This document shows, piece by piece, positions 29,752-38,432 of a DNA stretch of 54,364 nucleotides; the stretch's first letter is position 1; each line of letters starts with the position of its first letter. The DNA is from Sporisorium sorghi. Lineage: Eukaryota; Basidiomycota; Ustilaginomycetes; Ustilaginales; Ustilaginaceae. A program made the translations under genes and the position numbers. The notes under the pieces were generated by a model. That model saw nothing but the letters and a program-made list of their open reading frames with translations. It ran no database searches and was not told the origin of the DNA. The DNA lies in contig JALCCG010000149.1 in NCBI GenBank assembly GCA_023212695.1, positions 1-54,364 on the forward strand, in the 5' to 3' direction.

Positions 29752-31764
29752 TCACGCATCCTCTGCATCCTCCTCATCCTCCTCTTCTACCTCGATAGCA
29801 CCGATCTCATACTCGCCGATCACGTCCCACCTCGACCCACCCGCCGATGCAGCCAGATATTTGACGAACCGCATCACGCCCTCGTCCCTCAACACCACGC
29901 TCAACGTGTTGAAGCTGGGCGTCAAGTTGAGCAGCACGCCGTCAAAGTCATCCTCCTCCTCCTCGCCATCGTCCTCGACCATCTCGACCATCTCTTCTTC
30001 CTCCTCATCCTCACCGTTGGCATCCTTCATCTCTGCATCTGCTTCTTCCTCGTCGCTAGCCTTCTTCTTGCCGCTGTTGCCGCTCTGGTAGACCGCAGGG
30101 TCCTCCTCACCCTCGTGTGGCGCCATGTAGCATTCCCAGCCGCCAATGTCGCCGCTCTCCCACTTGGCCGCCAGCTCCTTGGCTTGCTTTTTGGACAGCA
30201 GCTTGGAGCCCGATGCAGAAGGAGGTACCGTGGAAGTCTTGGCTTTCTTCGACTTGCCAGCCAGCCCACGAGGACCCGCCTTGCGCTCCTCGTCCAGCGA
30301 CGGCTTGACGACGTCCGGCGTGAGGTTGAGCGTCACATCCAGCACAGGCTCCGGATCGGAACGCGCGAGCGTGTAGTCGAGACCGGGTCGGAACCTCCGC
30401 GCTTCAACGGGTCGGGCGCCGAGCGGAACGAGCTGCGTAACGTTGGCGAGCAAGTGGCGGAAGGCGTTCGAGGGGAAGAGCACCGTGCTGAGCAGTTTGA
30501 CGAGTGCGCTGGCATCGGTTGGGAGCGGATTGGGAACCTGGGCATGTTGCGATGCGATCTCGGCCGCTTTGCCCGGTGCCGCCTGTTCGGACAGCACAGC
30601 GTAGCGCTGCTTGTGTGGCGGACCGGCGATGCTCCAAGCACTCTCCGTACCGGAATCGGTGGCGCGGTCCGTACCCACTCCATGCGGCTGAATACGTGTC
30701 GACTCCTCGCCCTTGCCCGAGGTCCACCACTGAAACCCGTGCTTGGCATCGGCTTGCCGCAACGCCTTTTCCAACGGCTGTGCGATCTCCTTGCGCAGGA
30801 TATCCGACAACAAAATGTGCGAGTCGTCGCCAAACTGCTCGAACAGCTGCTCCTGAGTCTTTTCGACGAGGTAAGCCGGGTTGAGGAACTGGATGAGGAA
30901 CTTCTTCTCGTCTTGGCTGAGTGGCGAACCGGGGAGTGGTGGCTCGTACTGTTCCGGATACGCCTCGAACAACTTTGCGTTTTCCTTGGCTGAGAGGCTC
31001 TCGAGGCTGCTCATCTCCTTTTCCACTTCTGCCTCCTTCTTCTCGTCTTCGCTGGTGAACCGCTCTTCGCCCTCCTGCGGTCGGTGGAACCAGCCCGAGA
31101 TGCTGAGGCGCGACTGGCTCGGGTGAACCACCTCCTCGACCGAGTGGAACGAGTGACCAGGCTGCACAGTGAAGAACGTAAACTGGTTCCACTTGGGCGG
31201 GATGATCTTGCTCGGCACATCATCCGGCGTACCCTTCGTCTTGACCGGATACAGCTCGAGCGCACCACCCCACTCTGGCTGCCACGGCTGCTCCGGATCG
31301 GGCAGGTACAGAATGTACGACACCCTACGCGTCGAAATCACATCGTCGTGGTTGAGCAAATGGCATCCCTCGCGGTAATCGTTGATGCTCATATCCTTCT
31401 TTTTAGCGCTAAGCGGCCCGCATCCCGTAACGCCCTGCAGCCAGCTGCGGAACTCTTGCGAGTAGATGGCATTGCGCACGCGCAGCAGGTTCTGCAGTCG
31501 ACCGGCCTCCTCGGCGGGCAAGCCGTCCAAGTTGGCAAGATCGCCGGTCTGGTTGACCTTGTAGATGTCGGTCTCCTTTTCGGCGAAACGCAGCTCGCCG
31601 ATGATTTCGTCGCGGGTGGCTTTGAGCAGCGCTTCGTCGATGAGGGCAGGCACGACGGCGTGTTTGTAGGGCGAGCTCGTCTCGAATTGCTTGTTGTAGC
31701 TCGAGACGGTGGCTGGAGCGAGCAGGTCGGGTGTGAAAGCCGAGGCGATGTCGGAAGCCGTCAT
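29752..31764 (-). CDS. TPA1: Prolyl 3,4-dihydroxylase Tpa1/Ofd1-like
   Basis: Tpa1/Ofd1 is an Fe(II)/2-oxoglutarate oxygenase that hydroxylates a proline of ribosomal protein uS12 and affects translation termination; in fission yeast Ofd1 also controls the sterol/oxygen regulator Sre1. The 670-residue protein has the N-terminal catalytic double-stranded beta-helix domain, with iron ligands in LLNHDDVI (H139, D141) and in HSFHSVEEV (H207) and the 2-oxoglutarate Arg in SRLSISGWFH (R219). A second, non-catalytic helical/beta-helix domain spans about 270-600 as in the family, with a very acidic insertion near 590-620 and an acidic C-terminal end. The gene is uninterrupted. The start follows an A-tract-bearing leader. 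Confidence 0.9.
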   Translation of the reverse strand: MTASDIASAFTPDLLAPATVSSYNKQFETSSPYKHAVVPALIDEALLKATRDEIIGELRFAEKETDIYKVNQTGDLANLDGLPAEEAGRLQNLLRVRNAIYSQEFRSWLQGVTGCGPLSAKKKDMSINDYREGCHLLNHDDVISTRRVSYILYLPDPEQPWQPEWGGALELYPVKTKGTPDDVPSKIIPPKWNQFTFFTVQPGHSFHSVEEVVHPSQSRLSISGWFHRPQEGEERFTSEDEKKEAEVEKEMSSLESLSAKENAKLFEAYPEQYEPPLPGSPLSQDEKKFLIQFLNPAYLVEKTQEQLFEQFGDDSHILLSDILRKEIAQPLEKALRQADAKHGFQWWTSGKGEESTRIQPHGVGTDRATDSGTESAWSIAGPPHKQRYAVLSEQAAPGKAAEIASQHAQVPNPLPTDASALVKLLSTVLFPSNAFRHLLANVTQLVPLGARPVEARRFRPGLDYTLARSDPEPVLDVTLNLTPDVVKPSLDEERKAGPRGLAGKSKKAKTSTVPPSASGSKLLSKKQAKELAAKWESGDIGGWECYMAPHEGEEDPAVYQSGNSGKKKASDEEEADAEMKDANGEDEEEEEMVEMVEDDGEEEEDDFDGVLLNLTPSFNTLSVVLRDEGVMRFVKYLAASAGGSRWDVIGEYEIGAIEVEEEDEEDAEDA

Positions 31765-31858
31765 CGTGGGATACTGGCTCTCGTTTGCAGTGACGATGGT
31801 GTTGGGTCAAGACAATGACAGAGGAGGAGAAGGTCGAAAGGTGGAGGAAAGATCTTCT

Positions 31859-31859
<1 letters not shown>

Positions 31860-31890
<31 letters not shown>
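31860..31890. repeat. Poly(dA:dT) run upstream of TPA1
   Basis: 31 A on the plus strand (T on the TPA1 coding strand), 96 bases before the TPA1 ATG. Confidence 0.95.
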
Positions 31891-31893
<3 letters not shown>

Positions 31894-31977
31894 GGTCTCC
31901 AAAAAAATTCCGGTTTTCACTTTTTTTTTAAAAAAAAAAGACCCGCGCCCCCAAAAAAAATAAAGAAAAAAAAAAAA

Positions 31978-31987
31978 NNNNNNNNNN
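31978..31987. other. Assembly gap (10 N)
   Basis: Ten N of nominal length between two sequence pieces, both of poor quality next to it. Confidence 0.99.
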
Positions 31988-32073
31988 TACTGCTCCTCTT
32001 TTACGTGAGAAAGGTTGTTGGGAAAAAAAAAAAAAAGGGGAGAAAAGGTGAAAAGGGGGGAGAAAAAATCTTC

Positions 32074-32102
32074 AAAAAAAAAAAAAAAAAAAAAAAAAAA
32101 AA
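32074..32102. repeat. Poly(dA) run right of the gap
   Basis: 29 A, probably the same tract as 31860-31890 sequenced from the other side. It is followed by CGGAGCTTC and AAATTTCCGG (32117-32126). Confidence 0.9.
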
Positions 32103-32717
32103 CGGAGCTTCTCAAAAAATTTCCGGTTTGACTCTTTTCGTACGAAGCAAGATGCCGTGCACTCTAACAGAATTCAGCGAAAAGAAAATAAAAAAATAAT
32201 AATAACGGTGGACGGCACCTCGTCTGTGTCTCTCGTGAAAAGCTGTTTCGAAGCTCATCTGGAAGCGGCTATCGGGATCGTCTGCTCGCTATGACTGCGC
32301 CCAACGCCTTACCCCCGCAATCTTTGCTCTTTGCCGCCGCCCTGGAGCACTGACCCTTGCGCTGAACCGCACGAATCATGCTCCAGCTTGGGGAAGTGGC
32401 TCCAAGCGAGCGATCAGATGACACAGGAAGGTGCTTGAGTCTTTTCACATGGTATCGTCTGCTCCAAGGCATCAGTGTTGAGCATCATGGTCAAACGAGC
32501 TGAACACGCTTGTATCTACCTCGTTTGTGCGAGTTGAGACATTGAGTGATGTTGTGTGAGAGAGTTTGACTCGAGAAGGTTCGACTGCAAGCAAAGGTGC
32601 GGGGTAGACTGAGACCAAGCTTGTTTTGCGGTGCACCGCGTTTGTGAAAGAAGGGTCCCAACATTTGGACTAGCCTTCCAGACTGACCTGCTTGCCGTCC
32701 CACCTCCATCTCAGACC

Positions 32718-32724
32718 TATATAT
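32718..32724 (+). promoter_or_regulatory. TATA-like box of the SCP2 gene
   Basis: TATATAT 115 bases before the ATG at 32839, at a plausible core-promoter distance. Confidence 0.4.
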
Positions 32725-32838
32725 CCAGCCAGATTCGACCAGCAGCATCGCACTTCCGTCTCCTCACATCTGCACGCCCAGCTCCCGCGTCCTATCCCTC
32801 ACGCCGACAAGCCTCCGCTTCCCATCACTCTCACGACA

Positions 32839-33405
32839 ATGGCCAAAGACGAAAGCAACGACGAGTCGAACCTGTTCCAGATCATGCTGGACCAGGCGGA
32901 CGAGATCGATTTCTCTGACCCATTCAAGCCGCCCTCAGAGCAGATCGACCCAACCCAGCTCAAAGTGCGCGGGCTCGAAGTATCAAAGCTCTTCTGCGTC
33001 GTCTACTTTGCGCTGCTGCACTCCGAAGACCAAGAGAGCATCTTTGCCGGCCTCGACATGATGAACATGTCTCAAGCTAAGAAGGCCGTCAACGGGACGT
33101 TCCAGTTCAACGTCAAGCCGAGCGCCGAGTCCGAAGCGGCAGGGCAGGAGGTGGTGCAGTTCTACGTGGATATGCGCAAGGACGGGAGCATCGTCAAGGG
33201 GCCCGGTCCCGCAAAGCCCAAGCCGGACTGCGTGATGACAATCAGCGACCGCGATATGATCAGGATAGCGCTGGGTCAGCTCAGCCCGCAGGTGGCGTTT
33301 TTGAAGGGTAAGGTCAAGGTCAAGGGCAACATCATGCTCGGATTGAGGATGCAGAGCGTGCTCATGAACGAGGTTAAGAAGATGTCGCGCGTTGCCAAGC
33401 TTTAG
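32839..33405 (+). CDS. Peroxisomal SCP2 sterol-carrier-domain protein
   Basis: SCP2 domains bind fatty acyl-CoAs and sterols in a hydrophobic tunnel and assist peroxisomal beta-oxidation. The protein has 188 residues from the ATG at 32839. An acidic N-terminal segment of about 45 residues is followed by a region rich in hydrophobics (VSKLFCVVYFALLH), then the SCP2 core with GTFQFNVKP, WYVD-like VQFYVDMRKDG, DCVMTISDRDMIRIALGQLSPQ, AFLKGKVKVKGNIMLGLRMQ. The C-terminus is Ala-Lys-Leu, a good PTS1 peroxisome-import signal. The frame is open 49 codons upstream but only the chosen ATG is followed by protein-like sequence. Confidence 0.87.
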   Translation: MAKDESNDESNLFQIMLDQADEIDFSDPFKPPSEQIDPTQLKVRGLEVSKLFCVVYFALLHSEDQESIFAGLDMMNMSQAKKAVNGTFQFNVKPSAESEAAGQEVVQFYVDMRKDGSIVKGPGPAKPKPDCVMTISDRDMIRIALGQLSPQVAFLKGKVKVKGNIMLGLRMQSVLMNEVKKMSRVAKL

Positions 33406-33825
33406 TTGCTCATTCTTCGACGGAACCTCGCTCGTTCTCTCCGTCACCCTGAAGGACGCCTTCGCCTGTACCTTCGTCCTTGATGATATCCGTCTCCAAT
33501 GACACACACACACACACACACACACCGAATCAGACCACCAAATCAGACGAAAGAAGAGACTGCAAGACGAAAAACGAGTGTGGATTTCCGTTCCAAGACG
33601 ACGACAACATTTACAAAGAAGACCAAGGCAGACGATGAGTGGAAAGACAAGAAGCACAAAGGCAAGGGCGCATGTTCTCGCTGCAAACGACGCGAGAGAG
33701 AGGCCCATGAAAGCGAAAGGCGAATGAAAAAAAAAAAAAAAAACAAAACAAAAACAAAACAAGCAGAGAGATGCATAGTCTGCGTCGAAGCAAAGATGCT
33801 GCCAGAGCATCTTATCGATGAACTT
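33406..33825. other. Convergent intergenic region
   Basis: 3' ends of the SCP2 (+) and Kre9-like (-) genes. It contains (AC)12 at 33502-33525 and A17 at 33727-33743. No gene seen. Confidence 0.55.
33502..33525. repeat. (AC)12 microsatellite
   Basis: Dinucleotide run about 100 bases past the SCP2 stop. Confidence 0.95.
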
Positions 33826-34621
33826 CTAGAGGAAAGCGACGCCGACAGCGGCGAGACCCACCAGAGCGCTTGCGTAGCCAGTGAGCCTGTTGACGGGTGC
33901 GGCGTCCGAGGTCGACTTGACGCTAGTCGACAATGACGACGATGCGCTGCCGGCCGACGAAGCGGGCGAGGTGGCCGCAGCGTTCGGCAGGCTCTGTGTA
34001 GACGTAAACGAGTAGAACGACGGCGAACTCGACGGCGACGTAGCCGAAGCAGCGGCCGCAGTCAGCTGGCCCGTACCCGACGCGCCTTGGATCGTCGACA
34101 TGATGGTCTGGTTGAAAGTGCCCTTCATCTGGTCCAGGCTGAAGCGCGCCGAGAACGCCATGGCAGGGATGGCGTTGGTGGTGGTGTTGGTGCCCTCAAA
34201 GCGGATAAAGTAGTAGCCGCCGTTGGGACCCACGCTGGGGTCGATCTGGCACGACGCCCTGCCCTGGTTGTACGAGACGTTGCGGTCGAGCGTCTGCAGC
34301 TTGAACTGCACATCGCGCGAACCCGTGGCGAGGTAGATGTTGACGCGGCCCCAGTCGCGATGCGTGGGCGCCTTGCCGTCGTCGTTCCATGCAATGTCGA
34401 GACGCTTGCCGCCGTGACCGGTGGTGGAGCTGTTGTGGTCAACGATGACGGGAGGTGGATCAGCATGCCGATACAAGTGCGGAAGGTACTCGGAGCAGAG
34501 CGACGGCGTGCTTCCGAGGCGATACTCACGCTACAGGCTTGGTGACCACGATGGTCGAGAGGGCGGCATCGGCGGCGGCGAGCGCGAGCACGGCAAAGGT
34601 GGTGATCTTGGCGGAGACCAT
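33826..34621 (-). CDS. Kre9/Knh1-type Ser/Thr-rich GPI-anchored wall protein (two exons)
   Basis: Exon 1 (34530-34621) and exon 2 (33826-34429) join across a 100-base intron (GTGAGT..AACAG) within an Ala codon, giving 231 residues. The start MVSAKITTFAVLALAAADA is a signal peptide. The mature N-terminus (TIVVTKPVAS, then GGKRLDIAWNDD and GRVNIYLATG, ending near 115) is the Kre9/KNH beta-sandwich seen in many fungal GPI proteins. A Ser/Thr/Ala-rich stalk follows, then a hydrophobic tail (YASALVGLAAVGVAFL) with small residues before it that suits GPI attachment. Family members act in or at the cell wall and some affect beta-1,6-glucan. Without the first exon the protein would lack its secretion signal. 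Confidence 0.82.
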
Positions 34622-35235
34622 TTTGTGTATGTTTGTCGGTGGTTGGGAAGTGGGAGAGTGGAGAGATGAACGAGTGTGATGTTGCGGATGGCCTGCGATC
34701 AACGTAGGGACAGATGCGCAAGAAACGAAAGAACGACGAGAGAGCGGCGTGGAGGTGGTGGTGTGTGTAGGGGCAGAGGGAGGTTGTAGATGGTAAGGAG
34801 AAGGAAGGAAGGACGGACAAGAGATTCAAGAAAGGGAGCAGGGCGGATGAAACAGCGCCTCTGGATCGCACGGGGGAGGAGGAGGATGAGTGTCACGGGA
34901 GACGGGCTCCGTGCGACTTTTTGTGACGCAGAGAGGACGGCCACCTCGTGTGTTTCGGTCAAAAGTCATGCATAAAACCAGGATCATGCCGAGGTAAGTT
35001 ACTGTACCTCGCTGCCGGTGCTCGAAATAGAGGCTGCAGGCGGTGACAGTCAAATCACTCCGAGCAAGGAAGACAACGGCCGTCTCCTGTTTTTCCAGGA
35101 ACATCGGACCCCCGCACACACGCACTCATTGCTAGCGACAATAAGCACCGCTCAGCTGTCTACAGTCTATTCAATCGATGCTTGAGCGATCTCGCAGTGA
35201 TGACACGTACAGCCTTGGAAGTGCAAGCGAACCCT

Positions 35236-35259
35236 AGAGAGAGAGAGAGAGAGAGAGAG
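35236..35259. repeat. (AG)12 microsatellite
   Basis: Purine dinucleotide run in the gene-free region. Confidence 0.95.
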
Positions 35260-35641
35260 CGGTGTCAGAAGCCAAGGGATGCACGCGTTGCAGCTCGCAG
35301 CCGACTTCACATGGACGAGAGACGCGACCAAAACTCGACGCCCACCTTGCTAGGTCCCACGCTCCTGCAGCTTTTCGACGATCATTGCCTCTTCTCTTTC
35401 GTCCCACTTCCCGCTGAGGTCACTACTGATAGATCTGTAAAAATATGCGAGTCGACCCATGACGACGAGATGAAGCTCTGGATGGCGAAGCAGCTGCTCG
35501 CTGCGTCGCGTTGGGGACGCGTCTTTCGAATCGGCTGCTCGGCTGCCGAGGCTACAAAGAGCGAGATGCATAAAGTGACTGTCTCAGTCTCAGTGTGTCT
35601 TTCTGTCGCTTGGCAATGAAGGGTCTCTCTTGACGCAGAGT

Positions 35642-35642
<1 letters not shown>

Positions 35643-35673
<31 letters not shown>
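35643..35673. repeat. Poly(dT) run, 31 bases
   Basis: Pure T on the plus strand, about 1 kb from the nearest start codon on either side. Confidence 0.95.
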
Positions 35674-35852
35674 CAAAGTCAGATATGTCCCCGTCGCCAG
35701 CAAAGCAAAAAAAAAAAGAAAAAAAGAAAATTTTGGGCTTTTGAAGCGGTCTGCAGGCCAAGTTACAGTGGGCTTGCACGCCTCGGCTTGTGAGAAAGAA
35801 GCTTTTTGCATCCTTCTTTGCTGGTGTGTGGCTTTTGGCTGTCACCAAGGAT

Positions 35853-35899
35853 CAACGCTTGAACGCTTCAACGCTTCAACGCTTCAACGCTTCAACGCT
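35853..35899. repeat. Octamer minisatellite AACGCTTC, six copies
   Basis: Six tandem copies of AACGCTTC, the first with a G for the last C and the last incomplete (AACGCTG). Confidence 0.9.
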
Positions 35900-36639
35900 G
35901 CAGCTCGTGTGCGTGATTCGGCAACTCGATGCATGCATGCCCAGCCAGTGAGCGGCAGCGGAGCACACAGCAACACTTGGCGGTGGTCCAAAGAGGCCTC
36001 TGGACTGCATCGCTACCTTATCTGCCGGTCAACAGCCCCGTTCCGGTTGAATTGCTCACATGAGAAACGAGCGGTCATGTCCTCGTCTCGTATGACAACA
36101 AAAGAGATGCCAAGCTTTTTAGATCGACAGAGACAACCAATCGATTTGCGCAGACTGTGCAAGAAGCAGCATGATGAGCAGCTTGATCGCCGAGACCAGC
36201 AATGTCAGAAGCAAGCACCTTTCTTGCTGCAAAGACGCCGATCAATCCTTCTTCTTTCATGCGAATGTTTCGCTCCCATTGTCGAGAAGCGTCTTGTGTG
36301 TCGAGTCAAAGAGCTCGTAAGCGCAGCAGAAGTGCACACACCTTCTTTGACCTGTCTCAGAAGCACACCTGCTCTTCCATTCCGTCATGACAAGACGGCC
36401 TTCATGCCTCGCCAGGTCCACGAGTTCGCCAAACGCTTTCGCTCTCTACGACCGTAGATGGGACGCCTCCTGTCGCTGATCCTGCCCGATCGAGTGTGCG
36501 GCACGATCGCGTCCACCAAATCGGTGATGGGCTTCGGCCTTCACTGCGGCTAAGCATTCGCTTCGCTTCCCCGCATTGACCATTACAAAAGATAGCCGCC
36601 TCCTGCTCGCAGCTTATCATCCCTCAACCTCGAGCCAAA

Positions 36640-36994
36640 ATGTCGTCGAGCACCACATCCACTCCCGACGATCCCAACGTCAAGCTCTACAGCCTGGGCG
36701 ACTTTGAGCTGCTCTCCGGCGAGACCATCCCCGATGCGCACCTACGGGGACGCCCCAAAACCCCGCCGTAGTCTATCCAACCTGGTTTTCGGGCACCATC
36801 ACCGACGCCAACGAGTGGCTCATCGCCCTACCGCGCACCAAACCCCTCCAACACGCGCGCTCGACCCAGCTAAGTTTTTCATCATCGTACCCGCGCTGTT
36901 CGGCAACGGCGAGCTCGGTGATGCCAAGGACGACGTCCGATGGCTCGATGACAAGATCTACCGCTTATTTCTCAAGCATGGCATCGTTCAATGA
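36640..36994 (+). pseudogene. Relic of a homoserine-O-acetyltransferase-like alpha/beta hydrolase
   Basis: Family-like peptides appear in three successive frames. The first (from ATG 36640) reads MSSSTTSTPDDPNVKLYSLG then DFELLSGETIPDAHL, and stops soon after. The second frame carries NPAVVYPTWFSGTITDANEW. The third carries DPAKFFIIVPALFGNGE. Together they match the first quarter (about 85 residues) of the MET2-like alpha/beta-hydrolase family; the part with the catalytic Ser, Asp and His is missing. The first break sits between two copies of GCACC, as expected of a slippage deletion. The remnant ends 79 bases before the convergent epoxide hydrolase stop. Sequencing errors cannot explain the missing three quarters. 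Confidence 0.7.
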
Positions 36995-37073
36995 GGTTCG
37001 CTCTTCTCTCCCACACGACTGTCAACTCCAGCAATGAGATTCCATTTTCCTCTGTTCCACGTCAACATCGCAA

Positions 37074-38432
37074 TCAAATCTTGGACGCTCTCGCCTGTTG
37101 ATCTCGCACCTCGTCCCACAATCCACCTGCGATCTGCGGCGCTTTGATCCCTTCTTCGGCACCGCTCCACGTGCCCTTTCCGCCTTTCGCAAAGGCATTG
37201 CGCAGATGGCTGACAAAGATGCTCGGCTCCTCGTGTGCTGCAAAGTGGCCTCCGACGGGTGCCTTTGCGAGCCATCTCGTTTTCCCCGAGGTGGTGGTGG
37301 CGTCGACGACGAACTTGGGCGTGTTGACCAGCTCGTCAGGGAAGTCCGAGTATCCGAGCGGCACGGGGAGTTTGCATTCCGGAGCACCGTGGATCTCGGG
37401 CAGGAACACGTTGTTCGTGTACGGGATGAACGACGTGCCGATCGACTTTGTGAACCAGAACAGCGTCGCGATCTCGAGACAGGCGTCCATGTTGAGCCTT
37501 GGGTGGTGGTCGGGGCGTCGTTCCGAGAGCGTATCGTAGATGTTTCCCAGCCAGCCGAGGATGCCCGCAGGCGAGTCGACGAGCCCATAAAGCAGCTGCA
37601 CAGGACGAGTTCGCTGCACGTCGTAGTACGCGCGGTTCTGCTCGAAATACATGCCCTTGGCGGCCATCATGAGGTACTCCTGGCCGTACACCAGCTTGGC
37701 CACGCCCAGCGTCACCCTTACGGGCAGCGTGGTGAGCATGAGCTTGCTCAAGCCTTTGGCAGCGACGGGGCAGAAGTTGAGATGCACCGCACGACAGCCC
37801 GTGCCGTCGTTGTGCGAGTGGAACGCGCCCAGAGCACGCGCGTGCGGGCTGCCCCAGTCGCCTCCCTGCGAAGCGTACTTGTCGTAGCCCAGACCACGCA
37901 TGAGAGCGTCGAGAATGCGCGTGTAGCCGCGCACATCGCCGACGCCGGGCTTGCTGCTGGGCGGCGGCGTCGAGTCCATAAACCCAGGCAGCGAGGGAAC
38001 GACAACGTGGAACGCAGGCGCATCTTTATCCGCTGGATTGGCAAGGTCGTCGATGACGTGCGCAAACTCGAACCAGCTTCCCGGCCACCCGTGGATGAGC
38101 ATGATGGGAATCGCATCGGCACGCTCGGAGCGCTTGTGCACAAAGTGCAGCTGCGTACACCAGTCGACTGAAGTAGTAAAGTGCGGGAAGCTGTTGAGGC
38201 GTCGCTGGAAGGCGGCGAAATCGGTTTGCGCCCACTTGTCGATGAGCCGCTTGACGAGAGGAAGATCGGGTTTGTAGACGAGCTTCATGGGTTTGCGCGC
38301 ATCTTCGGGCAGGTAGGGAGCAACGGGCAAGCGCGTGTTGCGTAGTCGATTGCAAAGGTCCTGCACCTCGTCGTCGCTGTAGACGATCTTGAAGGGTTTG
38401 GGTGCCGTGATGGTCGGGATCTCGGACGACAT
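37074..38432 (-). CDS. Epoxide hydrolase (microsomal EPHX1 type)
   Basis: The enzyme opens epoxides to diols. The 452-residue protein has the N-terminal EHN segment (about 10-115: PFKIVYSDDEVQDLCNRLRN, later WAQTDFAAFQRRLNSFPHF), then an alpha/beta hydrolase core. Core motifs are HGWPGSWFEF (114-123), the nucleophile Asp in SQGGDWGS (D192) and the catalytic His in PVGGHFAAHEEP (H396). Lid Tyr residues that polarise the epoxide are expected in the PFT/YSDF region (GYSDFPDEL). No N-terminal membrane anchor is seen, as in other fungal members. The C-terminus ASKI is at best a weak PTS1. The substrate is unknown; detoxification or juvenile-hormone-like lipid epoxides are typical. It is intact although pseudogenes flank it on both sides. 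Confidence 0.9.
   Translation of the reverse strand: MSSEIPTITAPKPFKIVYSDDEVQDLCNRLRNTRLPVAPYLPEDARKPMKLVYKPDLPLVKRLIDKWAQTDFAAFQRRLNSFPHFTTSVDWCTQLHFVHKRSERADAIPIMLIHGWPGSWFEFAHVIDDLANPADKDAPAFHVVVPSLPGFMDSTPPPSSKPGVGDVRGYTRILDALMRGLGYDKYASQGGDWGSPHARALGAFHSHNDGTGCRAVHLNFCPVAAKGLSKLMLTTLPVRVTLGVAKLVYGQEYLMMAAKGMYFEQNRAYYDVQRTRPVQLLYGLVDSPAGILGWLGNIYDTLSERRPDHHPRLNMDACLEIATLFWFTKSIGTSFIPYTNNVFLPEIHGAPECKLPVPLGYSDFPDELVNTPKFVVDATTTSGKTRWLAKAPVGGHFAAHEEPSIFVSHLRNAFAKGGKGTWSGAEEGIKAPQIAGGLWDEVRDQQARASKI

Larger units (their letters stand above)
31765..32838. other. Divergent promoter region of TPA1 and the SCP2 gene, with assembly gap
   Basis: No gene seen. It contains two A-tracts (31860-31890 and 32074-32102), ten N at 31978-31987, and sequence on each side of the gap that appears to be the same locus twice (see findings). 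A TATATAT lies at 32718-32724, about 120 bases before the SCP2 ATG. Confidence 0.6.
34622..36639. other. 2 kb gene-free, repeat-bearing region
   Basis: No recognisable gene. It contains (AG)12 at 35236-35259, T31 at 35643-35673 and a short minisatellite at 35853-35899. The region precedes the homoserine-acetyltransferase-like relic. Confidence 0.55.

Noticed and set aside
29698..30993. 431-codon plus-strand frame opposite TPA1
   Set aside because: A shadow of TPA1's acidic C-terminal half, with no motif.
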